This document shows, in pieces, positions 12,621 to 25,600 of a stretch of DNA of 64,000 nt. Position 1 is the stretch's first letter. The number at the start of each line of letters is the position of its first letter. Below the pieces are notes generated by a model that had not been told where the DNA came from, did not search any database, and saw nothing but the letters and a program-made list of their open reading frames with translations. The translations under genes and the position numbers were made by a program. This DNA is from Anaeramoeba flamelloides. Lineage: Eukaryota; Metamonada; Anaeramoebidae. The stretch covers positions 253,001 through 317,000 of the forward strand of contig JANTQA010000019.1 in the NCBI GenBank assembly GCA_027625915.1, read 5' to 3'.

Positions 12621-14170
12621 ACGACACTTGAATACATGATCACAGAGAAAATGATCCAAATCTTCAATTATATATAAATCTTTATTAATTTCACACAAAT
12701 AAAAAAATACTGATTTATTTTTATTCATCAAATAGGAATATCTACAAAGATAATTTGTGAAAAAAAAATATATATTAAATTTGAAAAAAAAAAAAATAGT
12801 ATTTTTATTCATTGTAAAAATTGGAAATTTTTAATAGAAATAATTGTTTTGAAATTTATATTGACATGATCATTATTTTGAGTCAGATAAAAAATTGATG
12901 ATTTTTTTTTAATTTTAACCATTTTTTGGATTTTTGACTTTTTAAAATCTAGGTATAAAATAAACAATATCGCGAATAAGAGACAATATATCAATAATTA
13001 TTTTACAAGATCTGCATTGATTTAGATTGAAAAATTCAATTTTAGAACTATATTATTCAAATTTTTAATAATAAAAAAAGTCAAAATATTTTAAAAATAG
13101 GTTTGAAAGATTATTGTATTATCATTGAATCATATTTAAAAAATATTTTTATTTTTATTCTTTTAATTAGGATTAATTATTTTATCGATTAAAAAATTTT
13201 TTATTGGTTTAATTTCAATTTATTATATGTAATTATTTCACAATTTCATTTTTTTCAAATATTTTTTATTGTATAAATTGAAGTTTTAGAAAATTATTCA
13301 TATTAAACTTGTAATTTCGATAGAACGAAATCATTTAAATTTTTCCCTTGTTGCAATATTTATTGACTTTTAAAAAAACAAATCAAAATTTCTCATTAAT
13401 ATATTATTTTATTTATATTTTTTATCATAAAATTAAAAGATTTTTTGATAGTTATTATTAATAAATCAATACACTTTGATTTGAATTATAATTATTACAA
13501 ATAAATTGGCAATTTAAAAAATTAAAAAAAAAAATAACAATCTCTAGAAAAAAAATATAAAAATGAAAAATTATTTTTTTTCCCAATTTCAAAAAAAATA
13601 AAATAACAACTGTATCTTTGAACTATTTTGAGTTTTTATTATGATTAAAATCTTATTTAAAGACAAATAAGTAAAATAAAGTTATTAACACATCAATATC
13701 ATTTTAAACCTTTTATTTTAAACATGATTGAATTTAGCTCAATCAGGGTGTCACGGGATAGATAAGATGATACCAATCTTACAGATAATTCGATGTTCAA
13801 CATTTAAAAATAGTTTTATTTTAGAGAAATTCTACTAGAAAAATATTTTCAACTTTTCAGTTCAAAAATTTATTCCTTGTCTAAGGAGTATTTTTTTTTT
13901 TTTTTTCAATTTTAATTGAATATATAAATACTCAATTCCAATGATATATAAACAAGCGTTATTACCACACATCCAATACATATGAAAAAAAAAAACAAAG
14001 AAAGTGGTTGGTCCGGATAATGAAAGTTTTAGTGATAACAACAAAAAAATATCTACTTTGGTTATTTTGACTATAATTTTAAATTATCTTTTGTAAATTA
14101 ATTATTCAATGAATGAAAGAGGAAAATTCATCATATTTTATTTTTCAATTAAAACCGTTATAAAGCAGAA

Positions 14171-14213
<43 letters not shown>

Positions 14214-14223
14214 AAGAATAAAT

Positions 14224-17200
14224 TTAATGAAAAGAAGCATATTCAATAGCATTGCAAATTAAAGTATCACCATTTGTATTAACATCCCAAAAATCAAATC
14301 TACAATTTGAAGAAACAGGGAAAAAATTGAGTTCAATGACTATTCCATAATTAGAGTTTATTTGTTTTTCTGCTACTAAAGGTACACCATCATTCCAAGA
14401 AGCTATCAAATTCGTATTTTTATTCAGCTTGACATTTGATCTATGTAATATAATCAGAGTTTATTTGTTATATTATTAAACAATGAGTGAATATATTTGT
14501 TTAAATTTGTTTTTTTTTTTTTTTTTTTTTTTTACAAAATAAATAAGTAAATAAGTAAACACACAATAGTTCAAAAACAATAGAATAAAATAGAAAATCA
14601 ATAATAATATAAAAAAAATAATCTTATTAAACTCCTATAATTTAATTATAGTTTTTTTAATTTGAGAACTCAAAAAAAAAAAAAAAATTATACAGATTTT
14701 TTTTTGTATCTCTTTTTTTTTTAGAAAAAAATTTACGATGCTCTACTTTTTGTATTACGGGTTTTTGTACATTTTATTTACTTTTAAGTTCTTTGGTGTA
14801 TTCTAAATTGAAAAATAAAAACCATCTCTTTAACGTAATACATTAATGCTTTGTTAAAAGAAGGGTTCGTATATATCCTAGTATAATGTATTATCCAAAC
14901 AAGTGAATATTATGATGGGAGCAATGCAGCAATTTTCTACATAATAAACAGTAAAGAAAATAACCAACAACCCACACAACCCTCAGGTTACATAAAAAAA
15001 AAACAATTTTTTGCTTTTTTTTTATTATTTTTATACTCTATTTTATTTGAAAAATATGAAAAAAACAGACAACACTGAAAAAATGAAAACAAAAAAGTCA
15101 AGGATTTTGACTTTAGTATCATTAACAAAGAGGATACTGACGAGTTGTTCAGAAAAATGAATACAAAAGAAATATACCACATCACAAAACGAATATTTTC
15201 TGACTAATATGAGTACCCAGCACGCTATAAGAAAAAATGAATTAAAATTAAAGTCTAAATAACAAGCCATTCAATTCAACAGAACATATATCCTCTCAAT
15301 ACAACTATTATTTTTATATCTTAATTTTTTTTTTTTCACTCTTTTTTTTTTTATTCTTTTTTTTTTACAGAAAACTAAATTGAGTTTAAAATACTTCTAA
15401 TTACTGTAATTAAAAGGTTCTTTTGACTACTCTTTGAATTAGGAGTCACAAATTTAGTCACTTCAAAAACCCCTCTTTAACAGATTAAGATCTCTTGGGT
15501 ACTTAAACCTTACCAATAAAGCCTACTAGTCTATTTTATTTCTTGATTTTCTCTATTTCTTTTTCTTGTTTTTGAAAAATAAATATTTTTCTTTTTATTT
15601 TTCAAAGAAAAGCTACAATATTACCTATATTATTGCTGGGATAAAAAACCTCTAAATAAATTTATTTTCAGAAAGTTCGTGGAGTGCCGTAGAGTACCTA
15701 TAAGTGCCTAGCTTTTCCATAATTCAAAATAATAGAGAAAAATCTTTGATTTTCCTCAATTCTTTTAAATTTTGGAAAAGCTAACGTCGGGTTTTTTTTT
15801 TATTTTGAGAGATAAAAAGAAAATTTATGAAATTTTCCTTTTATTTCTCAAATTAAAAAAAAAACTTAGGCACTCTACGTTACTCTATGGAACTTTCCAT
15901 TATTTTTTTTTAATTTAAAAGAAACAGAAATTTTCTTAAATTTTCTTTTCATTTCTGGAAAACCTAACGAAAAGTGTTCAAGGCTTTTTTTATTTTTTGT
16001 ATTTGTTTCGAAAATCTATTGATTTTCTAATCATTTTTAGCATTAAAAAAATCCTACTGGTAAATAATAGGAGTTAACAACACCCCACCCCATTAAGTAA
16101 TAAAAATAATTATTATATACTTTTGTTTACAAAAAAAAACAAAACAAAACTTATGGTTTAAATCTGATAATAATGTGGGAGGTTACTCTTAAAAAAACAA
16201 AATTATAAGCATAGATTTGAGATAGGTAACGATTGTTTGAAAAAAAAATAAATAAAAATTGATGGGCTAGAAGTGGTTTCCCCATCCATGAAATAGATAT
16301 AAAGGGTAAAAGGAAAAAAAAAAAAAAAAGAAAATATATACCTATAAGAACTCCTACCACCCGAAAATTTAATCACGCCATTCATAATTGGGTGCTTACG
16401 ATCAAAGTTACCAAGTTTTTTTGATCGGCCATAATTTTTATTACCGGGTATGAAAGGTAATAATTTTTTTTTTAAAAGCTTTCCTTTTATTTGTAAACTT
16501 TTTTCTGCGCTTTGAGTTATGATATTATTCCCCTGATTATTTTCATTAAATCCTCTATTCCTCATATTATCGTTTCCATTATGAGTTTCATTAATATTAT
16601 CATTCCCATTCCCATTCTCAATTTCAATTTCAATCTCAATCTCATTCTCATTATCGTTATCGTTCTCGTTCTCGTTCTCGTTCTCATTCATGTTCTCAGT
16701 TTGGTTCTCATTCTCATTCCCGTTTCCATTCATACTCTCATTCCCGTTATCATTTCTGTTCAAGTTTCCAAACTCAACTACATTAGCATTTTCTGTTTCA
16801 TTCTCGATTTCATTTTCATTTTCAGTTTCAGTTTCGGTTTCATTTTCATTTTCATTTTCATTGACTTCAGATTCATTATTAAGAGCTTCTGTTGCGAATG
16901 TGGAAACAATCAAGCCTCTTCCAGTTTTAACATACTTTGATAAAACATCACCAAACTTTATTGAATCAAAATAATTCATTTGAGAAAATGTAAATAAGGT
17001 ATCGTATTTAAGAAGTTTGGATAAGGTTGGTGTACCCTGTTCGCATCTAAATACATCAACTTTTTTAAAACCGCCGGATTTGATATGCCTTTTCACATCA
17101 GATAACCAATTTGAATTGGATTCTGCACTTAGCAATAGAATTTTGGTTTGTTTACGAGGCTTTGGTGATCTAAATCGAGGCGCATATATTTGATCAATAA

Positions 17201-18449
17201 TTTCGAAACAATGATAAATTAGTTCTTTTTTGGAAACAATATTTGTAGACATTACTTCCAACAGATCTTCACAAGACATTAACGAAAATTTAATTTTTGA
17301 AAAGATACCCCCAAGGAATTTACTCATTTCTTTTTGTTTTTTGTTTTGTTCTTGATTTTGAATGATGAGATTTTTTTTCCTAGCATTTTTTTTCAGACTA
17401 ATTTTATTCCTATTCTTGTTCTTATTCTTATTCTTATTTTTAATTTTAATACTATTACTCAGATTTTTCTTGTTCTTATTAATCTTTCCTTTTTTTTTCT
17501 TTTTCTTCTTCTTCTTTTTTGGTTTTTTCTTTTTCTTCTTGATATTTTCAATATTAACCTCGTTCTTAATGGAGGTGTTGAGTTGTGTAGTATTTTTTTT
17601 TTCTGTTTCTTTTTGTTTTTCTTTTTCCATTTCTTTTTCTGTTTTTGTTCCTTTTTCAATTTCTTTTTTTATTTCAGTTTCTTTTTTTGTTTTTGTTTCT
17701 TTTTCTTTTTCCATTTCTGTTTCTGTTTTTGTTCCTTTTTCAATTTCCGTTTTGATTTCAGTTTTTGTTTCAGTTTCTTTTTTTGTGAATGCTAAAGTGG
17801 CTTTTTTTTTAATCTTTTCTTCTCCCCATTTAACACAAATCCTAAACAATACAATTTCCTTTAAACCAATTAAGTTTTCAAGGGACATGATTTTGATTAA
17901 AGTTTCCATTGAAAGGAAACTAAAATCCTTTTCAGTTGTCAAGATCTTATAGGCATTTTTCGCAATGAATTTTACACATTTTTCTTCCAAAAGAAAAGAG
18001 TTTGCATAGATTGAATGCTCCAAAAGCAAACAGCAATTCTCTAATGTGATTTGCGAACATAGCCATAATGAACATGCCGTTTTTAAATCAAGGATCTCAT
18101 ACCTTTCTGATGCGTGCAATACTTGCACTGCATTTTCATAATCTAAATCAACCTCTTGTGTGTAACAATATTTTAATAAACACTCAAATACGCCTGGATG
18201 AAGATCAGGAATCAGAATTGGGTTGTCCTTATTATTTAACTTTGCTTCTTTAAAATTGCCATACAGCTGTACAGACCAGACCTTGCTTGTTGTTGCTAAG
18301 ACAAACTTGTGTGCAAAAAATAATGTTTTGTTCTTCTCGTCTCCAACTAAAAAGGTTATGTCAGACAGATTTGAATTGTTTAAGAATTTTGAATATTTTT
18401 CTCGAAGTTTTTGATCAGATTTATTTGGTGGTAATCTTAAAGTAGCCAT
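14224..18449 (-). CDS. BTB-BACK protein with C-terminal amidotransferase-like (flavodoxin-like fold) domain (2 exons)
   Basis: A predicted 774-residue protein. Exon 1 is 16342-18449 and exon 2 is 14224-14440; the Arg codon AG|A is split across a 1901 bp intron with a GTATAT donor. A BTB domain covers about 25-125 (LSDITFLVGDE, FFAHKFVLATTS), followed by BACK helices at about 128-208. A Lys/Thr/Glu/Asn-rich insert spans about 211-375, and a further BACK-like helix about 386-420. From about 434 (TKILLLSAESNSNW) begins a domain resembling glutamine-amidotransferase-like folds in bacterial proteins, with markers YDTLFTF, HPIMNGV, FSGGRSSYR, LIASWNDGVPLVAEK and LNFFPVSS. That domain is itself split by an Asn/Glu-rich insert (about 527-640). 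BTB-BACK proteins often recruit substrates to CUL3 ligases. I see no obvious catalytic triad, so enzymatic activity is doubtful. The exon 2 join is supported by both phase and domain continuity. Confidence 0.92.
14441..16341 (-). other. 1.9 kb intron of the BTB gene
   Basis: Donor GTATATATTTTC at 16341 and acceptor ATTACATAG ending at 14441. It contains a T24 run (14510-14533, A24 in the gene's direction) about 70 bases from the acceptor. It also carries a family C foldback element at about 15665-16060, whose arms read GTGCCGTAGAGTACC and, inverted, ACTCTACGTTACTCT. Small open frames at 14988-15270 look like chance. No second gene is seen inside. Confidence 0.75.
15665..16060. repeat. Family C foldback repeat inside BTB intron
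   Basis: The left arm near 15671-15710 and right arm near 15865-15895 are inverted relatives (GAGTGCCGTAGAGT against ACTCTACGTTACTCT). A palindromic AATAGAGAAAAATC ... TTTTCCTCAATTCTTTTAAATT core lies between them. Confidence 0.55.
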
Positions 18450-21400
18450 TTTTTTTATTTTTTTTTTTTGAATTATTTTTAGATGGTTTGAAGTGACTTT
18501 TTTTATTTGTTGTAAAGTTTGTGTTACTTTCTTAATTATACGTTTGGGTTGTGGACTTAAAAATCGAAATTACTCAAGTTGTGTTTTGAAAAAAAAGTTT
18601 AAAAAATGAAAAATTGATTGTTAAACAAAACCTTTGAAAAAGATAACAAACACAAACCAAAGTATATTGTTCCGAAATTTTTAAGTTTAGTTCTGGTAAT
18701 TAATTCTATTCTAAATACTGAGAATATCTGGATTGTGAAAAAACAATTTCTTGATCAATTTCTAATTTATTATATTGTCTAAATTCTATCCAAAAAAAAG
18801 ATAAAAGAATGTTGCTGAATATCAAGAAAGTTACTTTCCATTTAACCTTATCCAATTCTTTCTTCAAAGTGAGTAAAAAAATTGAAAATGTGTAAACAAC
18901 GTTAAAATTTTTAGATATATTATTTGAGTTTATCAATTTTAAATTTTACAGATCTTTTCTGATGTTGTGTTCTATTAAGATTACTTATATGAGAGAAACA
19001 TTTTTCATAACTTAAATAAAAATGATGAGCAAAGGGAAGGAGAAATTACATTTATTTTTTATTTCTTGAAAAATTTGGAAAAAGTTGCAAAAAACTCTTT
19101 TATTAATATCCGAATAGAAAATTTACCTTGAAAAATTTCAAAAATCAAAATCCTCTTTTGCTTAAAATCCTTTTCACTTCATTTTTAAGTGCTCTTGAGT
19201 TTAATTAAAAGATATAAATATATATGAATATAAATTGGATAAACTTTGTCCTTAGGGACAAATAAGATTCATTTTTAAATTTTCTCTTTTAGATTTAATA
19301 AGTTTTTGGACAGTGATGGATGAATATATGTATTTTTTATTTTTTAATAAAATAAAAAAATACAACTAATAATATTTTGACTTAACTTTAATAAATTAAA
19401 ATTTCAAGGGTGTTTATAGGCTTTTATATTGAACCCAAAACCCTGATAAGGTAAAATTGGGATTATCCTTAATAATTGTCTGTACGAGCTAATTCAAAAT
19501 TTTTCTTATCATAAACTATCACTTTTATAATAATTCATTTTATTATTAAAATTTAATATTTCCCTGAATTGTGATTGGTCCGTATGATTAAAAGACCTTC
19601 TAATTTATATCATCCCCTTATTCATCCATTTTATTTTGTATTATTTTTAAAAATATGATTTTTGATTTTTTTAGGATGAAACAATCTTTTTCAAAAAAAA
19701 ACACAATAAAACTTTTATAAACAATTCTGTTTATTAATATGATTTTATAATTTAATTTGGGATTTTTTTCTATTTTTCTGGTTTTTTTAAGTGCAATTTT
19801 ATCTTAACTTAAAAGTTGAGTTACAAAGGGGAAAAATAAAGTGGTTACTTGTTTTCATGATGGAATACTCAAAGGTATTTGTATATGTAACTTTAAATTC
19901 AAAAAGTAGAAGTCTTAGGTTAAAATAAAAAGGGTTAAAACAAATAAGATTTGTAATATTAAACATTTAATAACTACAACCAACTAATTGGCAAAAGAAA
20001 AATCATTAATTGGATATAAAACTAAAAAAAAAATTAAAATAAAAAATATCGCGGATATTTATAATGTTTCAAATTAAACAGGATGATACTCTTTTTTTAT
20101 TTTTTTTTTGAGTTTTTTTACCCATTTACTTATTCTAAACTTTTTTTCAATTGTTATTTTAATTTCTATTTTATGTTTTTTCTTTTTTTCTTTTCAATTT
20201 CCTGTTCATACTTTTTAATCATGAATAAAAATTAGTTAATGTGCCTTTTTAAAGAATAACTGTGAAATTTATGATTTTCAACTTAATTTTTCTTCTTGAA
20301 ATTTAAGTAAAATGGTATCTTGAAAGTAATTTATACTTAATATCTAATAAAACAGGATAATGATAATAATAATAAGAAGAAATATAATAATAATAATAAT
20401 AATTTTTTTTTGGTTGAATTTCAGACTTTGAAAAATACTTTTATGTATTCCTACTTTGATTTTTATTCGAGAAAAGTTTTTCGTTGGTTTCCAGATTTTT
20501 TCAAAATAATAATCCTTAAACCAAAAATACAAAAAGAATGATATTAATTAAAAATTTTCAGGATTAAAGTCTGTTTTAGTTTATTATTTTTACATATAGA
20601 CGAAAAAATATATTTTATCATTTGACTATAAATAATTATTACACATAAAAAAACAATCTTTCTTGAATTATACATCGATAAATATGATAATTGATTCACA
20701 TATATCCATGAAAAATTATTATAGTAAAAAAATCAAGATTTGATCATTTTTCACTTTTTAATTTCTTAACTTATCATAAACTCTATTAGTAAATAAATGT
20801 TTTTAGATCAATTATTATTTTAAAAGATATATTTTTTATAGAAATTAGTGAAAAATCGAATTTCCATTTTACAATAATATTTTTTTTTCAAATTTAAAGT
20901 AAAAAAACTATCAATTTTTTTCACATTTAAAAGGCCATTTTATTAAATTTCAAAAGCATTTTAAATAAATAACTATCTTTTGGTGGGTATTTTTCTTCGA
21001 TTGATCAATTATTATTAATCTATTGATGACATTGGCTCTTTTTGAGATATCCTTACCAACTCATCAGATTTCGATAATAGAGGGGACATAAATTGTTTTT
21101 GTTGATTTTAAATAAATATAATAGAATGGGTTATTTTTTAGAGTTTGTATGTTTCTTTTATTAATTGATTTTACTTTTTGTTTTCAGTAATTTTCCGAAA
21201 TTAAAACCCAGTTTGGCCTTTTTTCTCGAACTTTTAATATAGTATAAGTTTTGTCTTAGTCAAAATTTTCAAATTTATTATTTCCTGATGGTGATGTTCA
21301 AAAATTATTTTAAAATTTTTCTTGGTTTATTGAAAAACATGTTATTTTTCATTAAGTATCTAGTCGTTTACTATGGATTTGCTCCATACTTGAGAAGTGA

Positions 21401-22608
21401 CATAAAAACAAATAAGGTTATTGTTGAATTGCCCTTCTTATGATTGACAAAATTCAAATAACAAAAAAATTTCTTAGGTTCATCATTTGTCAAAAAATCC
21501 TATTTAAAAAAAAAGTTTAAAAGAAATCTCAATTCTAAAAAATCAAAATTTTAAAAAAATAATTACTTGTTTCCTCTTTTTAAATTTCCAAAGGGTTAAA
21601 TTTCTTCGATTTGAAACAAATTGTTTTCTGAAAGTAAATAATCAATTTAATTCGATTTAATCTTATTTGTGATTCTATTGTAACCCTCTATATTTGATAA
21701 ACTAAGGATTTTGGAACATTCTGGAGTGAAAAATGACCACTTGAGAATATTAAAAAATTAAAAAAAAAATGTTCAGGATCTCAAAAGGCACCAAAGAGTG
21801 ACACTTCAAAACGAATACAGTTGTTTTCAAAATAATATATTCTAAACCTTTCTAATAGGAAATATTTAATCGTTCATTGGCTCTTTTGTCTTAAAGTGTC
21901 CTAGTTTTTGATTGTTGATTTTTTGAGATCGATCATATATCACAAGTTGGTTAATTTTTCTAAGATATTAAAAACAGATAAACATTAAAAATTTTTTTTT
22001 TATCCATTTCAGCAAATTCTTTTAAATCGTAATGACTTGACACTTAAAAGTTACACTTTTCCAGTGTGCCCTCAAGAGCCAAGAAAATTTGACCACTTTT
22101 TTGGTGTTTTAAAGAACAAGAAATTCCATTTCATATACCATTGAAGATTTTTTGATTTTTAAAAAAAGTTGGTTCCTTTTTCCCTTGATGTTTCTCAACT
22201 CAAACATCTTCCTTTCTTTTTTAGTTGAAATAGAATGTTATAAATACATCAAATATATGGCCAAGTCTCTTGGATCTTGTGGGCCTACTGAAAAAGTGTC
22301 TTCTTTAAAGAAAAAATTACAATTCAATAAAAAAAAACATGAAAAATTCAGAAATAAAGTTTACACTTTAATCGTTTATTTACCCTTAAACAAATCTCCC
22401 TCAAAATGGTTTTATTGGATCTGGATATAAAATATTCCTCCATACAACAGTAACAATATGCTTTGAAAAAGAAAACTCTTGACATTCACAATAACTATTT
22501 CAAAATATCAAAGTCTCGGAATAATTCACAAAGCTAAAAAAATTTAAAAAATCATTTTTCTTCTCTTTCACAACAAAAAAAAGTTCTTAATCAAAACAAT
22601 TACTCAAA
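18450..22608. other. Divergent intergenic region between BTB and PH genes
   Basis: 4.2 kb that should hold the promoters of the two divergent genes. A trinucleotide-like ATA/ATAAT microsatellite lies at about 20358-20403, and a TTAA-ended element at 21352-22047. No other gene is supported: short open frames at 18706-18936, 20344-20532 and 22152-22430 have no recognisable domain and the base composition of the surrounding spacer. Confidence 0.5.
21352..22047. mobile_element. TTAA-ended MITE-like element, copy 1
   Basis: A 696 bp element beginning TTAAGTATCTAGTCGTTTAC and ending GTAATGACTTGACACTTAA, so the ends are inverted repeats. It is homologous along its length, same orientation, to 56473-57161; shared blocks include TGATTGACAAAATTCAAATA. 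TTAA at both ends is the target duplication of piggyBac-type transposons, but the inner terminal bases are not the usual piggyBac ones, so the superfamily is only a suggestion. Confidence 0.7.
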
Positions 22609-25600
22609 ATGGAAAGTCCTCTCGAATTATCAGGTCATTTAACAAAAAGAGGTGCTCGTGTTCACAGTTGGAAATACAGATACTTTACTCTCATTGATAA
22701 ATCTCTTTCATATTATGCACCCAAGGATCAGTTACCCAAAAACGCAAAGCCAAAGGGTGTAATTGACCTAACTTATGGAACTTGTACAGGTATATTGGAA
22801 CTAATAATTCTTTTTTATGATTATTCCTTTTTGGTTTTGTTTTTTTTTATTTTTAGTTTGTTTCTTTTTTTTTTTTTTGTTTGTTTGAACAAAATCTCAA
22901 ATCTTTACAAATGGTTTTTTTCAATAAATGGTGTTCATTTAGGAATTGCTGTGTTTGAGGAAAACAAAGACAAAAATAATTCGTTTTATATCAGAAAACC
23001 CAACAGAACATATTTGTTGTATGCTGCAAATAAAGAAGATCGTACAAGATGGTTGTCAGCAATCACAGAACATTTAAATTTTCCAAATACCCAATCTGTT
23101 GAATTTATAACAAAACTACCAGTTGTTGATGTAAATGGTCAAGATCCTCTTACACAAGAAGAAGAAGAAGTAAATTTTTTTAAATTTTTCTTTTTTTTTT
23201 TTTTATTCAAGTTTTTTCGTTTCTTCTTCTTTTTCTTTATTTTCGACTATTTTGTTGATCGAAAAAAACTAAAAAAAAAAAAATTTCATCAATCGAATAC
23301 CATTTTCCACACTTGTCTATTTGGTTAGACTTTACAATCCACAGATTTCATGAAAAAAAAATAAATAAACAAGAAATTTTATCTTCACAACCAGATCATT
23401 ATCTAAATTTAGTGAGTAAATAATCTGGTTGTTTGCATTTTTAAATAGGAAAAAAATTAATACAGCTGTTTTACAAAAGCACTTATGTGAAGTTTATGAG
23501 TGTAACTTTAAATTGTCTAATTCGCTCGTTTTAAGTGGTTTTGGTAACACTTTTTTAAACTTTTAGTCCGCACTTTTCAAAAATTGCCGTACTTTTTCTT
23601 TTTCTTTTTCTACTTACAATCACTTTCAAAGAAATAAATCAAAGCCCTTTCCCAAAAGCAGAAATAAAAAATTTTGAAAAGTTGACAATATATAGTTCTA
23701 TTTCATCTCAAAAAGCTGTTTTCGATCTACTTTTTAAATCGATTTATTCTCATTTTCTTGGGTTGGTTTGATAATTTGAATCTATTTTATTTTAATTAAA
23801 ATAAGCATCTTTTAGAAAAGTTAATTGCTGCAGGTTACCTGATCTTTGCTTTTAGATCGAAATTCGAAATGAGAAACCTTTCCTGACTCAAAAAAAAAGA
23901 AGGTGAGGTGAAAATTTTTATTTCTTTTTAAAATTCATATACTAGTAAAAAGCATTCTTTTTTCAGGTTGTTTGCTCTTTAAAATATTGTGAAATTGTTC
24001 TTGAGTGACATAATAAATAATTAGATCCGTATATTATTGGTAAATAGTACATTATTTATAATTTTTGCGAATAGAAAATGAAATTTTGGCTTAAAAAAAA
24101 TGAAATTTTGTCAAAAATCATATTAAGGATGGACATTCTAAATGAATTCTTCAGATATACCACAAATACTATCCTTTCATTGGGGTTAAGGATCTTACAA
24201 TATTTTATCCAAAGATTAAAATACTTTTTTTCGAAAATAGAGGTGTTTTTTGGCTTTTTTTTGGTTTTTGTTCTACCCTAAAACCTAACTTACCAAGCAC
24301 TTATAAATACACTTGTGAAGATATTTATCTAATTAGTTTTCCATTTGGTTCACTTATTAGTGTTTTGGTATTAATTACTCTGCAAAATTTAATAAATTTT
24401 CCCTTAAATCAATATTGGTCTTTCATTACTTCTCTGTTGTAAGTGAGGAATTACAACATAACAAAAAATAAAAAAATAATAAACTCCTTTTTTGTAAAAA
24501 CAATTTATTTTAATCTTTGGAGAAAAGATCATAAGAATCTTAACCTAAATAAAACGATGACATTGGTAGTATATGTTAAGAATTCATTTAGAATTTACAT
24601 CCTTAAAATATTAAAAAAGCCTGTAAAGATGAATAAAAAAAAATGGAATGGTTTTTAGATATTGATTAAATTAATTCAGGGTGTTTAAATTAAAATTTTT
24701 TAATATAAATAGAAAATAAAAAAAAAAAAAAAAAAATTAGGATAATATTAATATTTCTTAAAGTGTATCTTATTTAGGACAAATAATTGTTTTGTAAAAT
24801 TTTTTTTTATTGCAAGATCTATCGTTGCAAAGTAAAAACGCGTTATTCTAATGTTATTTAAAACTGTGAAAATGATTGTTGAGTAATCATATTAGCTTGC
24901 TATTGTTATTTTCTTTGGATCTTTAATAGGAGATCAACATGAACATTGTTGTTTTTCTCAATGTGTATCTAAGAAATTAAGGTTTTTCAATTTTTCAAGA
25001 CAATATTTTGATTGATTACTTTTGATTCATACGTGTATCAAATATTCTCTGAGATATGTGTTTTATTCTAAATATTTCTTATTTGTTCTTAAAAGGAAAC
25101 TTATCAAAAAGAATTGATATTTGGAAAAAATTTTTTTGGGATACTTTGACAGAAACGTTGCTTATTTTCAAAAAAAAGTAATAGTATTTTGGATTGAAGT
25201 GTATCTTGTGTATTTATGATAAAGTATCTTGGGGTGATTTTATACATTATTTCACCGTTTTCACCTAAAAACGTAGTCCTTAAGTGACTAGCACTATCAT
25301 AAATTCGTCTATAATTAAGGTGTGTTGTGATTGAAGATAAATGATATTAGTGCTCCATGGTTCAAATGACTCTAAAAAATATCTATTATAAATATTATTG
25401 AGCAATAAATAATTAGATTTTTTACTAATGATCAGAATTAAAAATTTTCATTTTTGAAATTTTTTTTTTTTGTTTTTTTTTAAAACTTAAAAATTTTGAA
25501 TATTAGTTTAGTTTTGTAAAAAGAAAATAACAGTGATCAATCTTTAGGCTTTTATGCGAAAGATTTATTGAGTAAAATCTTGGAATCAAAAAATTCAAAA

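Larger units (their letters stand above)
8137..14223. other. Intergenic region with several transposon-like repeats
   Basis: 6 kb upstream of Ras and downstream of the BTB gene, both on the minus strand. Recognisable pieces are a family F copy (about 8770-9215), a family E element (9621-10324), a short CCCTAATA element (11627-11893), a TA microsatellite (about 11905-11940) and a family C repeat (about 12175-12620). The remaining stretches, 8137-8769, 10325-11626 and 12621-14223, show no supported gene. A (TA)n tract at about 14174-14209 lies just beyond the BTB stop codon. Confidence 0.5.

Noticed and set aside
16512-17952. Open frames on the plus strand rich in Phe, Ser, Leu and Val
   Set aside because: They are the antisense of the Lys/Glu and Asn/Glu repeats of the BTB gene and have no independent support.
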